A stretch of 64,000 bases of DNA. Source: Oryza sativa Japonica Group (Eukaryota > Streptophyta > Magnoliopsida > Poales > Poaceae). Each line of letters begins with the position of its first letter. The first letter of the stretch is position 1. The position numbers were made by a program, and so were the translations under genes. Location of the stretch: positions 10,676,001 to 10,740,000 of the forward strand of contig NC_089037.1 of NCBI RefSeq assembly GCF_034140825.1, in the 5' to 3' direction. A model generated the notes under the pieces. That model did not search any database and had not been told where the DNA came from. It saw only the letters and a program-made list of their open reading frames with translations. Below are positions 21,273 to 32,345 of the stretch, piece by piece.

Positions 21273-22833
21273 GGAAAAAGTACAACGAAGGTCCCTCAAC
21301 TTGTCATCCAGTCACAAAATCGTCCCCCAACCAAGAACAAATATCCGGCGTCTCTTAACTAATCAAAATAGGTTAAAATAGGTACTTCGATGATTTTAAC
21401 CCGGTTTTATCCTATGTAACAGCTGAGTCAGCATCCATATGTCAGGATGCCGCATCAGCGCACACTCTCTCTTTCCCCTCGTCTCCCTTCCTCTCTCCTT
21501 TTTCCCCTGGGCGTTGTGGATGGCGACAGCTTCATCGACGCAGCGGGGAGGAGGTCAGGAGGCCTGTCGTGGCCGGCGGCTGGCGAGGGACGACTGCGGC
21601 GGTCGTCTGCCTTCCCTCCTCCTCCTCCGCGTGCCGTGCGGCGCCATTGCCGTGGTCGAGAGAGCGGAGCGGGGGCGGTGACGGCGGGCCGAGCCGTCGG
21701 GCTGGACAAGGCTGTAGAGCTCACCGATGCGGTCTTCCTTACCTCCTCTTCCTCCTCCAGCTGCGCCGGCGCCGCCGCGGATGCCGCCGCTACTCCGCTC
21801 CGCTCCACCGCCCGAGTGCTCGCCTGCCGCCGCCGCTCTGCTCCGCCGCCTGCCCGCCCGCCCACTGTAGCGCTCGCCCGCTGCGCGCTCGCGGCCGCTC
21901 ACTAGCCTGCCGCTGCCGCTCTGGTTCTCCAACTCTGCATACATATACCTCTCTGTCTCCTTCATCTAGATGCTCAAGGCATTCATGCCCGTCGCCGTCT
22001 ACTCCCTCATCGTCTCCTTCCACACCGACTCCTTCCGCCGCGCCTCCATGCTCAACATGCTCGGCATCTCCGCGGGCGTCGCCGTCGCCGTCGCCGCCTA
22101 CGGCGAGGCGCGGTTCGACGCGTTCGGCGTCATGCTACAGCTCACCGCCGTCGCCGCCGAGGCCACGTGGCTCGTGCTCATCCAGATACTGGTCACCTCC
22201 AATGGCAAGTCGCTGAACCCCCATCACCTCGCTCTACTATATCGCGCCGTGCTGTCTCGTGTTCTAGACGCTGCCATGGTACTTCGTCGAGCTGCGGATG
22301 CCGCCGCCGCTCCGCTCCACTCCACTGCCCGCTCGCTCGCCGCCGCTCTGCTCCACTGGTCGCGCGCTCGCCCGCTGCCGCTCCACTCCCCTCCATCGGC
22401 TGCCGCGTGCTCACCCGCCTCCTCGGGTCGTCTTCATCGACCTCCTGCTGCTCACCGTCTCGGCGCAGGCGAAGGCGGCGCCGCCGTGGCTGGCCGCGAA
22501 CGACGTCGTCACCGCTGTCACCGCCGCCGGCCGCCGGCTGCCGACACCCTCCTCTCTCGTCGGCCTCCTCCCCACACTGACTAGCCTGCGCAAAGAGATG
22601 AGAGAGAGGAGGAAGGGAGAGAAGAAGAGGAAGAGCAAGGGGTGTGACATGGAAACCCTGACATGTAGGGCTCATATGGTCGCACGCTGACTCAATCGTC
22701 GCGTCATGGGTCCCACGCTGACTCAACCGTCAGATGGTTTTATAAGTTAAGAGATATTCTATATCTGGTATTATGGTTGAGGACGATTACGTAACTCAAT
22801 TACAAGTTGAGGATCTTCGGTGTACTTTTTTTC
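21273..22833. mobile_element. Pack-MULE-type element with GGAAAAAGTAC end
   Basis: The ends GGAAAAAGTACAACGAAGGT and the complement of CTTCGGTGTACTTTTTTTC pair as terminal inverted repeats. The similarity decays but is traceable for about 95 bp (CTCAACTTGT, CTCTTAACT). Both ends are flanked by ATACTGGGA, 9 bp, perfect (21264-21272 and 22834-22842), the target duplication expected of the Mutator superfamily. The inside is GC-rich and holds a fragment of a host translocator gene. No transposase is present. It lies inside the duplicated upstream region of PEX11-2 and has no counterpart above PEX11-3. Confidence 0.85.
21970..22318 (+). pseudogene. Captured fragment of a sugar-phosphate/nucleotide-sugar translocator
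   Basis: The frame from the ATG at 21970 reads [13 protein letters not shown], then [29 protein letters not shown] and [10 protein letters not shown], which is the TPT-domain (drug/metabolite transporter superfamily) signature of plant translocators. After about 22220 the family sequence ([14 protein letters not shown], then LPWYFVEL) continues one frame away, with an in-frame stop between these two blocks. One VAV unit appears duplicated. It is therefore a broken internal piece of a membrane transporter, carried by the surrounding Pack-MULE. The parent gene is not in this window. Confidence 0.8.
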
Positions 22834-23212
22834 ATACTGGGAGGAGGCATGTGGGATTGTGGGCCATCCACATGGTTGCGAGTTGCGACCCACAGCAATG
22901 GCAGCAGTCTGACACCATTGTCGGTGGTCGAGGTGGCATTACCGACAGAGCAGAACAGAAGATGAGAAAGAGGGGAAAACGAACAAAGATAGCGATACAT
23001 CAACTCAGGGTTAGTACATTGTCAAGTCTAAGCTTTGTGTCGTACAAAAACACAAAACGCTCACGAACTCCGCGGCACACAGGCTGCGACGAGACGACGA
23101 CTCAAAGTGATCGCCGGGTTTCCCAGCGAAACGCCCATTCCTCTACCACGCTATAGCCAGCGTCGCACACGGAAACAACCGCACATAACACATTCGCGCG
23201 CGCGCCAGCGCC

Positions 23213-23977
23213 ATGGTCACCGCCGCAGGCTCCCCCTCCTCCTCCTCAGCCCGCAAGCCAGCCTCCCGCCCGCGGCTGCCATGCCGCGACATCCTCGTCC
23301 ACATCGAGGCCTACCTCTCCCGCCGCGACGGCGTCGACAACCTCCTCAAGGTCTCCCTCTACGCCGCCCGCCTCGCCCTCGCCCTCGCCGCCGGGCAGCC
23401 GCCGCTGCCCCACGCCGCCACCGCCCGCCTCAGGTCCTTCGAGTCCAGCGTCGGCCTCAGCCGCAAGGCCTTCCGCCTCGGCAAGTTCGTCCAGTCCATC
23501 AACGCCCTCCGCGCCGCCGCCTACCACCCCCACCCCCACGTGCACCCGCTCCTCGTCCTCCTCGCGTACGGCGGCCAGGGCGTCTACAACTTCCTCGAGC
23601 AGTTCGCGTGGCTGGCCAAGGCCGGCCTCCTGCCCGCGCGCCTCCTCCCCCGCCGCCTCCATCGCATCGGCGTCTGGGCGCAGCTGCTGGCGCACGTCGG
23701 CTCCATCGCGATCAAGCTGGAGGAGGTGGCAGAGCTGGAGTGTGGCGTCGAGGCGCGGCTCGAGGAAGGTTGCGGAGAGGAGAGCGAGGTGGTGAGAACG
23801 CTGAGCCGGAAGCTGCTGCTCAAGCTGATGTCCCTTGTGCAGGACATGGTGGATTCCGCGATGACGGTAGGGGACGTGACCGGCCGGAAGGGTTTGCTCG
23901 GCAGCTCGACGCTAATGGCGTCCGCCGGCTTGCTGTCCGCGCTGATCAGCGTTCACAAGAACTGGAATTCGTGCTGA
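23213..23977 (+). CDS. PEX11-2: Peroxisomal membrane protein PEX11, copy 1
   Basis: PEX11-family protein of 254 aa in a single exon, acting at the peroxisomal membrane in elongation and proliferation of peroxisomes. The start has a good context (GCGCCATGG). After a short Ser/Pro-rich head come the family blocks [37 protein letters not shown] (amphipathic, membrane-shaping part in relatives), a hydrophobic stretch [16 protein letters not shown] near residue 122, a charged region about 170-205, and a C-terminal segment [20 protein letters not shown] that probably spans or anchors in the membrane. The protein is closely similar to the next gene over its whole length. The symbol rests on my memory of rice nomenclature and matching lengths. 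Nearby upstream sequence carries a Pack-MULE insertion ending about 380 bp before the start codon. Confidence 0.93.
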   Translation: MVTAAGSPSSSSARKPASRPRLPCRDILVHIEAYLSRRDGVDNLLKVSLYAARLALALAAGQPPLPHAATARLRSFESSVGLSRKAFRLGKFVQSINALRAAAYHPHPHVHPLLVLLAYGGQGVYNFLEQFAWLAKAGLLPARLLPRRLHRIGVWAQLLAHVGSIAIKLEEVAELECGVEARLEEGCGEESEVVRTLSRKLLLKLMSLVQDMVDSAMTVGDVTGRKGLLGSSTLMASAGLLSALISVHKNWNSC

Positions 23978-24304
23978 ACTGAAAGCCCACCAAAGGTACA
24001 TGTTATAAAACATGATGTAATTGAACAATAATTAAATCTTAAAGTGGTGAGAGTTTGAATTAGTAAATCAAATTACTCCTGGACTCTGGATGTCGGGGTA
24101 TAAATTAATCAAAAGGTGGTGCTGGTGCATTTGAGCGGATACAAAAACTGGGCTTTCTCCGCCATGGTGATCATTCAATTTTTTGCTCATGCTTCTCCTT
24201 ATTAACAAGTGTATATCAACAAAGCCGATTAATATGTTTCCTCATAATTTTTTATTTCTTTCTGGAACTATAGCCTGTATAAACTTTTTTAAGATATATA
24301 AACT

Positions 24305-24730
24305 GTTTACACTGTAAGGCTGCTGTAATACTAACTTCAAAAGCATCTTTCGTTAGATAAGCAACCAAAAGTAAATAATCGTGGAGCTGCTTACCAAGTA
24401 TATAGGAGTATGTCTCAAAAATTAAAGCAGAGGGAAAATGAAAATGCAACGGAAAGTGTTCTTAGATGTACTAGTATCCCCTGATTTTTTAGATTACTTC
24501 ATTAATTGGCACGGCTTGTGATCAAACAATGTATGCTATCCCAAGCTAATGCGAAATTAAACACGATCATGCTACTAATCCAAGGAGATATTAACGCAGT
24601 AAGAATCAATGGGCGATGCCATCATGCATTCTTCAAAGAAAAGAGTGGCCTCCACATCCTCTGAAGTCTGAATTCCGAAGCCAGGCTTTCCGGTCAGTGC
24701 CAGTATAAATAAACATGATTTATCGATATG
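24305..24730. repeat. Upstream half of the PEX11 duplication, copy 2
   Basis: The counterpart of 20690-21060, above PEX11-3. It shares blocks such as GGAAAGTGTTCTTAGATGTA, GATTACTTCATTAATTGGCA and GGGCGATGCCATCATGCA. The two 3' flanks (about 23980-24290 and 25916-26220) are also related, for example CCGATTAATATGTTTCC in both. The duplicated unit was therefore about 2 kb. Confidence 0.8.
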
Positions 24731-25186
24731 ATAGGCTACTTAATTTCATGTGATATTTACTATGCATCCAAAATCACAAATGGTAGGTGCGTTGTGAGCG
24801 TCTATATTTGTACTGTGTTTCTAGAAAAAATCACAGATGATTTTGTTGTGACAGAATTCTATGTATACATAACAAGAAAATCCCAACAAAGTGGGTCAGG
24901 AAACACTGGGCTTAAAAGCAAAGGTCCAGAAAGATGATAAAGCGGCCCAAGAAGGTCCAATGTAAGAGTTTAAGGCCCATTTGCTAGGCTGACGCATGGG
25001 ACCCATATTGCGGTTCGGCCCAATGACACGTCACCCTTCGTCAAGTCCAAGTTCCAAACCCGTACGAAACGCCCACTCCCCTACCACGACCAGCCCGCAC
25101 CGCACACGCAACCACCGCCCAACTCGCGCGCACCCAACGACGGCGCCGCCGCTCCGCCTCTCTCTTCCACGCAGCAACCGGCCGCC

Positions 25187-25915
25187 ATGGCCGCCGCCGC
25201 CGCCGCCGCGGGCTCCTCCGATTCCCGCAAGCCAGCCGCTCACCCGCCGCCCCGCGACTTCCTCGTCCACGTCGAGGCCTACCTCTCCCGCCGCGACGGC
25301 GTCGACAAGCTCCTCAAGATCTCCCGCTACGCCGCCCGCCTCGCCCTCGCCGCGGGCCCGCTGCCCCCCGCCGCCTCCGCCCGCCTCAAGTCGTTCGAGT
25401 CCAGCGTCGGCCTCAGCCGCAAGGCCTTCCGCCTCGGCAAGTTCGTCCAGAACGTCAACGCCCTCCGCGCCCATCCCCATCCGCCCCCGGCCGTCGCGCT
25501 CCTCGCCTACGGCGGGGAGGGCGTCTACTACTTCCTCGAACAGTTCGTGTGGCTGGCCAAGGCCGGCCTCCTGCCCGCGCACCTCCTCCCACGCCTCCAG
25601 CGACTCAGCGCCTGGGCCGAGCTGCTGGGATACGTTGGTTCCATCACGATTAAGCTGGAAGAGATCGGCAAACTGGAGTCTTCCGTCAAGATGCGGCTGA
25701 AGGAAGGTTGCAGGGAGGAGAGCGATGTGGTGAGGACGCTACGGGTGAAGCTGCTGCTCAAGCGGATGTCCGTTGTGCAGGACGTTGCGGACGCCGTGAT
25801 GGCGCTAGGGGACGTGACCGACGGGAAGGGTTTGCTCGGCAGCTCGACGCTCATGGCGTCCGCCGGCTTACTGTCCGCGTTGATCAGCGCTCACAAGAAT
25901 TGGAATTCGTGCTGA
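25187..25915 (+). CDS. PEX11-3: Peroxisomal membrane protein PEX11, copy 2
   Basis: PEX11-family protein of 242 aa, single exon, with the same architecture as the preceding gene: [37 protein letters not shown], the hydrophobic [16 protein letters not shown] and C-terminal [20 protein letters not shown]. It is shorter in the Ala-rich head and in the His/Pro loop near residue 100, where copy 1 has extra residues (YHPHPHVHP against HPHPPP). The start ATG at 25187 sits in GGCCATGG context. An AATAAA signal stands about 40 bp after the stop codon. The role should overlap with copy 1 in peroxisome division. Head-to-tail orientation and matching flanks show a local tandem duplication. Confidence 0.93.
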
Positions 25916-25954
25916 AGCCCAAAGGTATATATATATGTTGTAAAACACGATGAG

Positions 25955-25963
25955 ATGAAATAA
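25955..25963 (+). terminator. Polyadenylation signal of PEX11-3
   Basis: AATAATAAAG lies about 40 bp after the stop codon; it contains AATAAA in the expected place for a plant near-upstream element. Confidence 0.5.
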
Positions 25964-26229
25964 TAAAGCTCAAACTGGAGCAAAATTAAAACAATAAACA
26001 AAAGTTGTCCCTGGATTATGGATGTTGGGGGGTATAAATCAAAAGCGTGGCTTTATCACCATGGTTGTTATTCAATGTTTTATTTGTGCTTCTCCTTAAA
26101 AAGGGTAATGGTTCTCATCAAAACCGAAAACCGATTAATATGTTTCCATATACCTTTCTCCTTTATGTAATAAAGAGTTTGTGTTCTTTCAACTATAGGT
26201 TTAGGTTTATGTAAAAGGTACAATTTGTA

Positions 26230-28840
26230 GTTAGAATTAAAAAAGAGAAAAGCTAAAGACACTCTGGCGGTGACTTCTTCTCAATGTCTTGTATACATAG
26301 CCATGCCAATGAAAATTACTTTGCACTTTGCAGCACTATATTTTCGTATATCAATTTAGTGATTGGTCAGCAACTCACTATAATATGGCCTGCATGCACA
26401 ATGTACATGTTAGTAGAAAGATACTTCAAAATATTGGATATTTAAATCGTCACCGTTTTATCCTTTTTTCTCCTCTCTGTTCATATCAAAGAGACCAAGG
26501 AAAACTTGCCGAGTTGAACAGCATAAACAAAAACTATGAACAGCATGATTAAAGCCTGATACACCATGGAACTGAACTCTGTAGCATAATTATGTGAAGT
26601 GGATGAATACAAGCTGAAACCATGAATGAACTTGACAATAAGATGAAATCCAAGCCTGATTATAGTTCAATACAGTTCTAGTATCCAGTCCCTCAGTCTG
26701 TGATTCTTTGTTTTGCAGAATCATAAATCAATAGTACATGGAATTGTTAACTTGATCTAGAAACTTTGCCTAACATGGATTTGATACATTTGCTATTATG
26801 CTTGATTGCTACCTACTACTAAATTAGTTTAACTCAACATGCAACTATGCATAGTTGGTAACCACCTGCATCTTTTACTAGTATAAAACGTACCAAACTA
26901 TCTAATTGGCATGTATTCATAGATTCCCTGAGTTACATAGTGAACACATCAGGATTGGTGAGAGTGTTGCAACTCTTATGTGGAATATACTATAATAAGG
27001 GCACCGATTGTCTGGTATTGTGTTGTGCTTGTACTTGCTGTTTTTTTTTTCCAGTATGTAGTCCACAACAATTTGAATGAGCCATTTCGGATTTTCCTTT
27101 TTATGAAAACCTTCTTTGTTTAGTTCATTACTTCCAAATTCTACCAAGAGTTGCCCTGCAGAGCTTACAGGCGGTCAGGTAGTTGCTTCTTATGTTCCTT
27201 CCAACAGTATTGGCCCCCTGGTGTATAAAGTTCTACTGTACTTTCTGTGAGCACTGAAGATCACTTAAAATTCACTCTTCTATTGAACCGGTGATGATGG
27301 AGGGCTCCGGCACTCTACTGAGGTAAGCAGTTGAAATCTCCAGAGGGCAGAGATCACTGGTCTGCACTAACATATTTGTGTCTGTTAAGCACCATTGACA
27401 CTCAAATGTCTGAGCAATCGTTAAGCATCTTAGATTGGTATTTCAGCCACGTTTTGGATTAAGAGGCTGCATATGAAGAATTGATTGTCGAGCTAAGAAA
27501 ATTGCATATATGGCAACACAACTCTGGTTACTTTGATTGTAGTAATGTCAGTTTAATTACTCGCTGTTCTGGCATTCAGCAACGGCTGACAGGCTGAGTA
27601 GGTGCTGTAATTTAAATTCATTTAATCATTTCTTCAATTGCTCAAAGAAAAGAGAAGAAGCCACAATATAGCTATTAATATTAGGATTGAAACAGCAGGA
27701 TGGTATTATTAACCTATTAGCAGTTGACATAAAAATGTATCCTATGATTCGATGCAGCAAGTTACTTCTATTTCTGTCGAATTTGATTTGTTCAATGCCT
27801 GCTGAAAAAACTCGATTTCTAATGCCTGCTTATAATTTGACTGGTAGGAAAGAAATTATTCTGGGTCGTGATGAATTGCCTTTTGGGCGCTGTTTGACAG
27901 TTTGAGACGGCATGATTTTGGCAAATCATAGCTGCTGTGATTCCCCTTGGTGTGCCCCTTCACTGAAATCACGAAATGCCATAGTTGTCTCTAACCTAGA
28001 TGGAAGAAACTCTCATTAATCTTTTGCACCCAGACCACGACATGAAAACAGATTTCTGTTTTAATAGCAATACCTGCCAAGGCGACCAATCATCTGATTC
28101 CTACTAGTGCTGCAGCCTGCAGGCTCGAGTCCTGCCCTGTCCATGGAGCAGGTAAAGCTACTGCAACTCTGCGAGTACTCGGGTCGGGCACAAGGCGATG
28201 CCGTCAGATTCCAGCAAGGGAAGGGAGAAAAAACGAGGGCCGGCCGATGCGCTCCGAAACGAAGCAATCCGCGCGTCTCCTTTTCCGGCTCCCCGACGAG
28301 TCACGTACACGTCAGTCTCCACCACCACCGGCACGGCACGGCACGACACTGCCCCCCACCGCTGGCGCACCCAGCGCGCGCGCGGGCACACGGCCGAAAC
28401 CCACCAAAAAACCGATGGAAAAACACGCCCCGCCCGAAACACCAATCATCCGCACAGCTGCACAGGCATAGCAGCACGTGAGAAAACCGGGCTGCAGCGT
28501 GTGTACGTTCGCCATCGATACCGCGGCGAGCGGGGCGGGGGCGACTAGTCCAACTCCAGCAACGGGCCAACCAACCACTAGTAGCTAGGGAGCCGGAGCC
28601 AGGAGGAAGCCACCAGCCCGGCCAAGCCAGCCAGCCACCCCTACCAACGCGTCCCGTGCGAGGAGAGAGAGGTTGCAAGCGAGGATAAAGCGCCCGCACC
28701 TCGCCGTACTCCGATCCGATGCTTCCCCCCTCCGTCCCCTCGTAGCCTCCGCGTTCCCCCGTCCCCGTCCCGGCGCGCGCACGCTCGCCCCCCTTTCCGT
28801 TTTCGAGCCGAGCTCCTCGCCGCCGCCTTCTCTGACCTGC
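26230..28840. other. Intergenic region and GC-rich promoter of the RING/PHD gene
   Basis: 26230-28100 is ordinary AT-rich intergenic DNA without a coding exon I can support. 28150-28840 is strongly GC-rich with many short pyrimidine and CG runs, typical of a grass promoter and 5' region. Open frames in it on both strands are by-products of base composition. Confidence 0.45.
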
Positions 28841-28848
28841 GCGTGGTC

Positions 28849-28860
28849 GTATATATTAAA
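28849..28860 (+). promoter_or_regulatory. TATA box of the RING/PHD gene
   Basis: GTATATATTAAA is the only AT-rich island in several hundred GC-rich bases and stands about 260 bp before the chosen ATG. The transcript would carry a long 5' leader, probably with an intron, since TTGGTGTGTAG just before the ATG looks like an acceptor. Confidence 0.55.
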
Positions 28861-29115
28861 CCGATTCAAACCCACGGGGTAACCACTAGGCGCTGGAAAG
28901 GGAAACCACCAGATAAGCTCTGGAGCTGGTATTGGATTAGTGGGTGGTGGTGGTGGTGGTGGTGCGAGGCCGTCGCTGGGCGGTGCTGGTTTTCTCGCGC
29001 GGCTGGTGCGATCGGAGAGGTGGGTGTGTGCTTGTTTCGGCGTGTGATTTGGGCGGAGGGATCCGGCGATCTGGTTCTGATTCGTTGTTTTTTTTCTTCC
29101 TCTTGGTGTGTAGGG

Positions 29116-32100
29116 ATGGGGAAGGGAGGGGAAGGGGCGGTTCCCGTGGGGGAGAGCGGCGGGCGGCGGCGGAGGAGGCCGGGCGAGGACGGAGGCGACG
29201 ACGACGACGAGGAGTATGTGGTGGAGGAGGATGAGGAGGAAGAGTGCGACGAGGATCTGTCTGCCTCGAGCGCCGGCGAGGGAGGAGAGGGCACAGACGA
29301 GGAATACGAAGAGGGTGATGAGGACGAAGAGGAGGATGAGACCCCGCGGCCGAGGCAGCCTGTCAAGAGCCGCGAGAATGGGCGGAAGGGGAAGGCAGAC
29401 CCACCCGTTGCGCGATCTCGTCGACGTAAGTACGAGGATGACGATGACTACTCGGAAGAAGAAGACGATCGGGTCGACGAGTACGGCGAGGATCTTGAGG
29501 AGGAGGAAGAGGATCTTGAGGAGGAGGAAGAGGAGGACGATGAGGCGCCACGATCCAAGCGCATGAAGAAACGTGGTGGCCGCAACGTGGAGGGGAAGCT
29601 TCCTCTGGAGCGATCAAATCGCCGGAGGTATGAGGAGGACATGGACTTTGACCCTGACATGGATGAGGAGGAAGAGGAGGAGGATGTTGATTTCGATCCT
29701 GAAGTGGAGGACGAGGAGGAAGAAGATTTTGAGGATGAGGAAGATGATGAATTGGAAGCGACTAAGGTGAGGGTTAAGAATATGGGGCGGCGAAAGTCTA
29801 CTTTGAATCAGCGACGAGGGAAGATGAAGAGCAGCTCTAAGGTGGCCAGTCGGAAGGTGGGTTCAGTCAAGGCAAGGAACGCTGCGTCTATAAGACGGAG
29901 GCAGAAAAAACGTTCAATGCTTGATCGTTATGAGGATGACGACTTCATTGTGGAGGACGAGGTTATGGCTGATTGGCAACCAAGGAAAAAGGCTAGAATT
30001 AGGAAGCAGATGGAGGTTGATCCTCCGACACCAGTTTTTGAGGCTGAGATATGGCCTACTATTGATTCAGACACGACAGACTTCGAATTTGTAACATCCG
30101 ATGAGGAAGCAGCCATTGCTGAGCCTACTAGGGTTATTAAGAAGGGGAGGAAGAAAAGGGTATTTGTGTCAGATTCATCCTCAGATTCTGAATTCGTTGT
30201 ATCAGATAAGGAATTGGGGAATTTGAAGGAGTCTGAGCCTCCAGAGTCTCTGAAAGTGCTGCCTTCATCACCCAGGAAGATTTCTGTTACAGGTAATGGG
30301 GAGCACAAGGGGAAGGAGAAAAAGGAACCACAGGAGGCTGGAAGGGCAACGTGCGGGATTTGCCTTTCTGAAGAACAGAGAGTGACTGTGCAGGGTGTGC
30401 TGGATTGCTGTTCACACTATTTTTGCTTTGCATGCATCATGCAATGGTCTAAGGTTGAGTCAAGGTGTCCGTTGTGTAAACGGCGGTTCACAACAATCAC
30501 AAAGTCGTCAAAGGAGGATACTGGTTTGGAACTGACAAATTCTGTAATTAGGGTTGAAGAACGTGATCAGGTAACCTTTCCTTGCTGCGGTTGTCATATA
30601 ATATCAAATCCGACAGCTAAATTTGTTAACTTCATTTCTGATTTATATGGGCAGTCTATTCAAAATAATATTCATGAATATGTTTACTGTCATTCTGCTG
30701 TACACGTTTCATTTATTCTTATAAATACTCTTATCCTTTCATTATTTTTATGTGACTTCTCACTGTTACTGCGTTTGTTCATTTCCATGTTAGAACTAGT
30801 TGCCTTAGGGGACAAATGTTATTTGGAGAACTAATTTTCGGAACTATTTTTCATTTACCATTTACAAATCATAGGCAATGTTATTTTTTGCATTAGCTTT
30901 CCTGGTACTTCAGCTATATACAGTTTGCAAAGCCTTCCCCGTCTTAATGGTCTTTGCAGAGAAAAGTTATTCTTGCTAATCTGGTGGAGATTTTCCATCA
31001 TCATACTATGCTGTCAATATAAAGACAAATCTTTATTGCTCTTACGATCAAGTATAGAAAGCTATTTGATGGATGAGATGGCATAGGATATCTGAGGTCC
31101 AACTTGTGGCCAGATGATGGGGAGGCTCTTGACAACGCCTTCTTTTGTTCCAAAAATGGAGGGAAAGGGCAAACTTCATGTTTGGTTTATTTTTGTTTGT
31201 TGATTTCTAAAATGCCAGAGATCTAGTGTTTTATATAAGAGTTTGTTATGTACAGTGCAATAATATTATAATCTTGGAACATCTGAACATGTAACATCCT
31301 GCACAGTTGGCGTTGTTGGAGTGTTCAATGTAAACCACATTAATTCCCTGGTTTGATTATGTTCTTGGACATCATATGCTGTCTCTTGATTTTTGCACAG
31401 GTTTATCAGCCTACGGAAGAGGAAATAAGACGTTGGCTAGATCCATACGAGAATGTTGTGTGCATAGAGTGCAATCAAGGTGGTGATGACAGTCTCATGT
31501 TACTATGCGATATTTGTGACTCCTCAGCACATACTTACTGTGTTGGTTTGGGAAGAGAAGTACCTGAAGGAAATTGGTACTGTGGAGGTTGTAGACTCGA
31601 TGGCGAAGCACATTCATACCATAATCATGTGAATGGCAATTCTGGGATGTTTGGTGCAATTTCACCAATTGGCACTTTTGAAAGGCAGGGGATTGATCTA
31701 AATGTATCTCCAAGAGAGATTCCTAGGGGAAATCATTCTGTTGAGTCTCAAGCTTCTACTGCAGGAGCATCAACTCCATCTGGAAGGCAGACAAACGCAA
31801 CGAATTTTAGAAGACGTCAAATGCATGACTGGATACGCAGTTTGCTTTCTAGACCAAGGACAACACTTGGGCCAGTTATGCATCATAATGGTGTGCATCA
31901 GAGTGGTTTTGTACCAAGCACTGAACCAGACCACATGAACTTTTGCGCACCATTAGAATCTGACACTTTACACAACACTGGGTCTGTACCACAAAGTGAA
32001 CCAAGCCAGAACTTCCATGTTATGTCAGAAGCCAACACTTCAGAGACTTCCTTTGGAAGGCATGCAGCTCTTTCTGAAAGACGTCAAATTTATGAACGTT

Positions 32101-32345
32101 TTTTCATGTTGCTATCTAGACCAAGCCCGACTATTAGACCGGACTTGTGCCATAATGCCTCAGAGCATGGTAGTTCTGTACCAAGAGTTGAACCAAACCA
32201 CATGAACTTTCATGCTCCGCCAGTAGCCAACAGTCCACAAACTCTGCTTGATGGCATTCCAAACCGCAGCAATGGTTTTTCTTTTACTCAGGCTCACAGT
32301 AATTTTGTAGATGGAAACAACTTCCAAGGAACTGAAGGTGTCTAG
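29116..32345 (+). CDS. Acidic RING plus PHD finger protein
   Basis: Two exons, 29116-30570 and 31401-32345, join in frame to 799 aa. The N-terminal half has long Glu/Asp runs (about residues 15-220) broken by basic Arg/Lys patches, consistent with a nuclear, chromatin-associated protein. Residues 413-458 form a RING finger (CGICLSEEQ, CSHYFCFAC, CPLCKRRF), so E3 ubiquitin ligase activity is likely. Residues 506-549 form a PHD finger (CIECNQGGDD, CDICDSSAHTYC, WYCGGC), which in relatives reads histone H3 tails. The C-terminal part contains two diverged copies of a roughly 60-residue unit. The start at 29116 (MGKGGEGA) is preferred because frames above it lack an ATG and cross a probable acceptor. 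RING-then-PHD proteins of this layout exist in other plants, but I cannot name a characterised orthologue. A second 3' splice form joining 32338 to about 32569 is possible. Confidence 0.9.
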
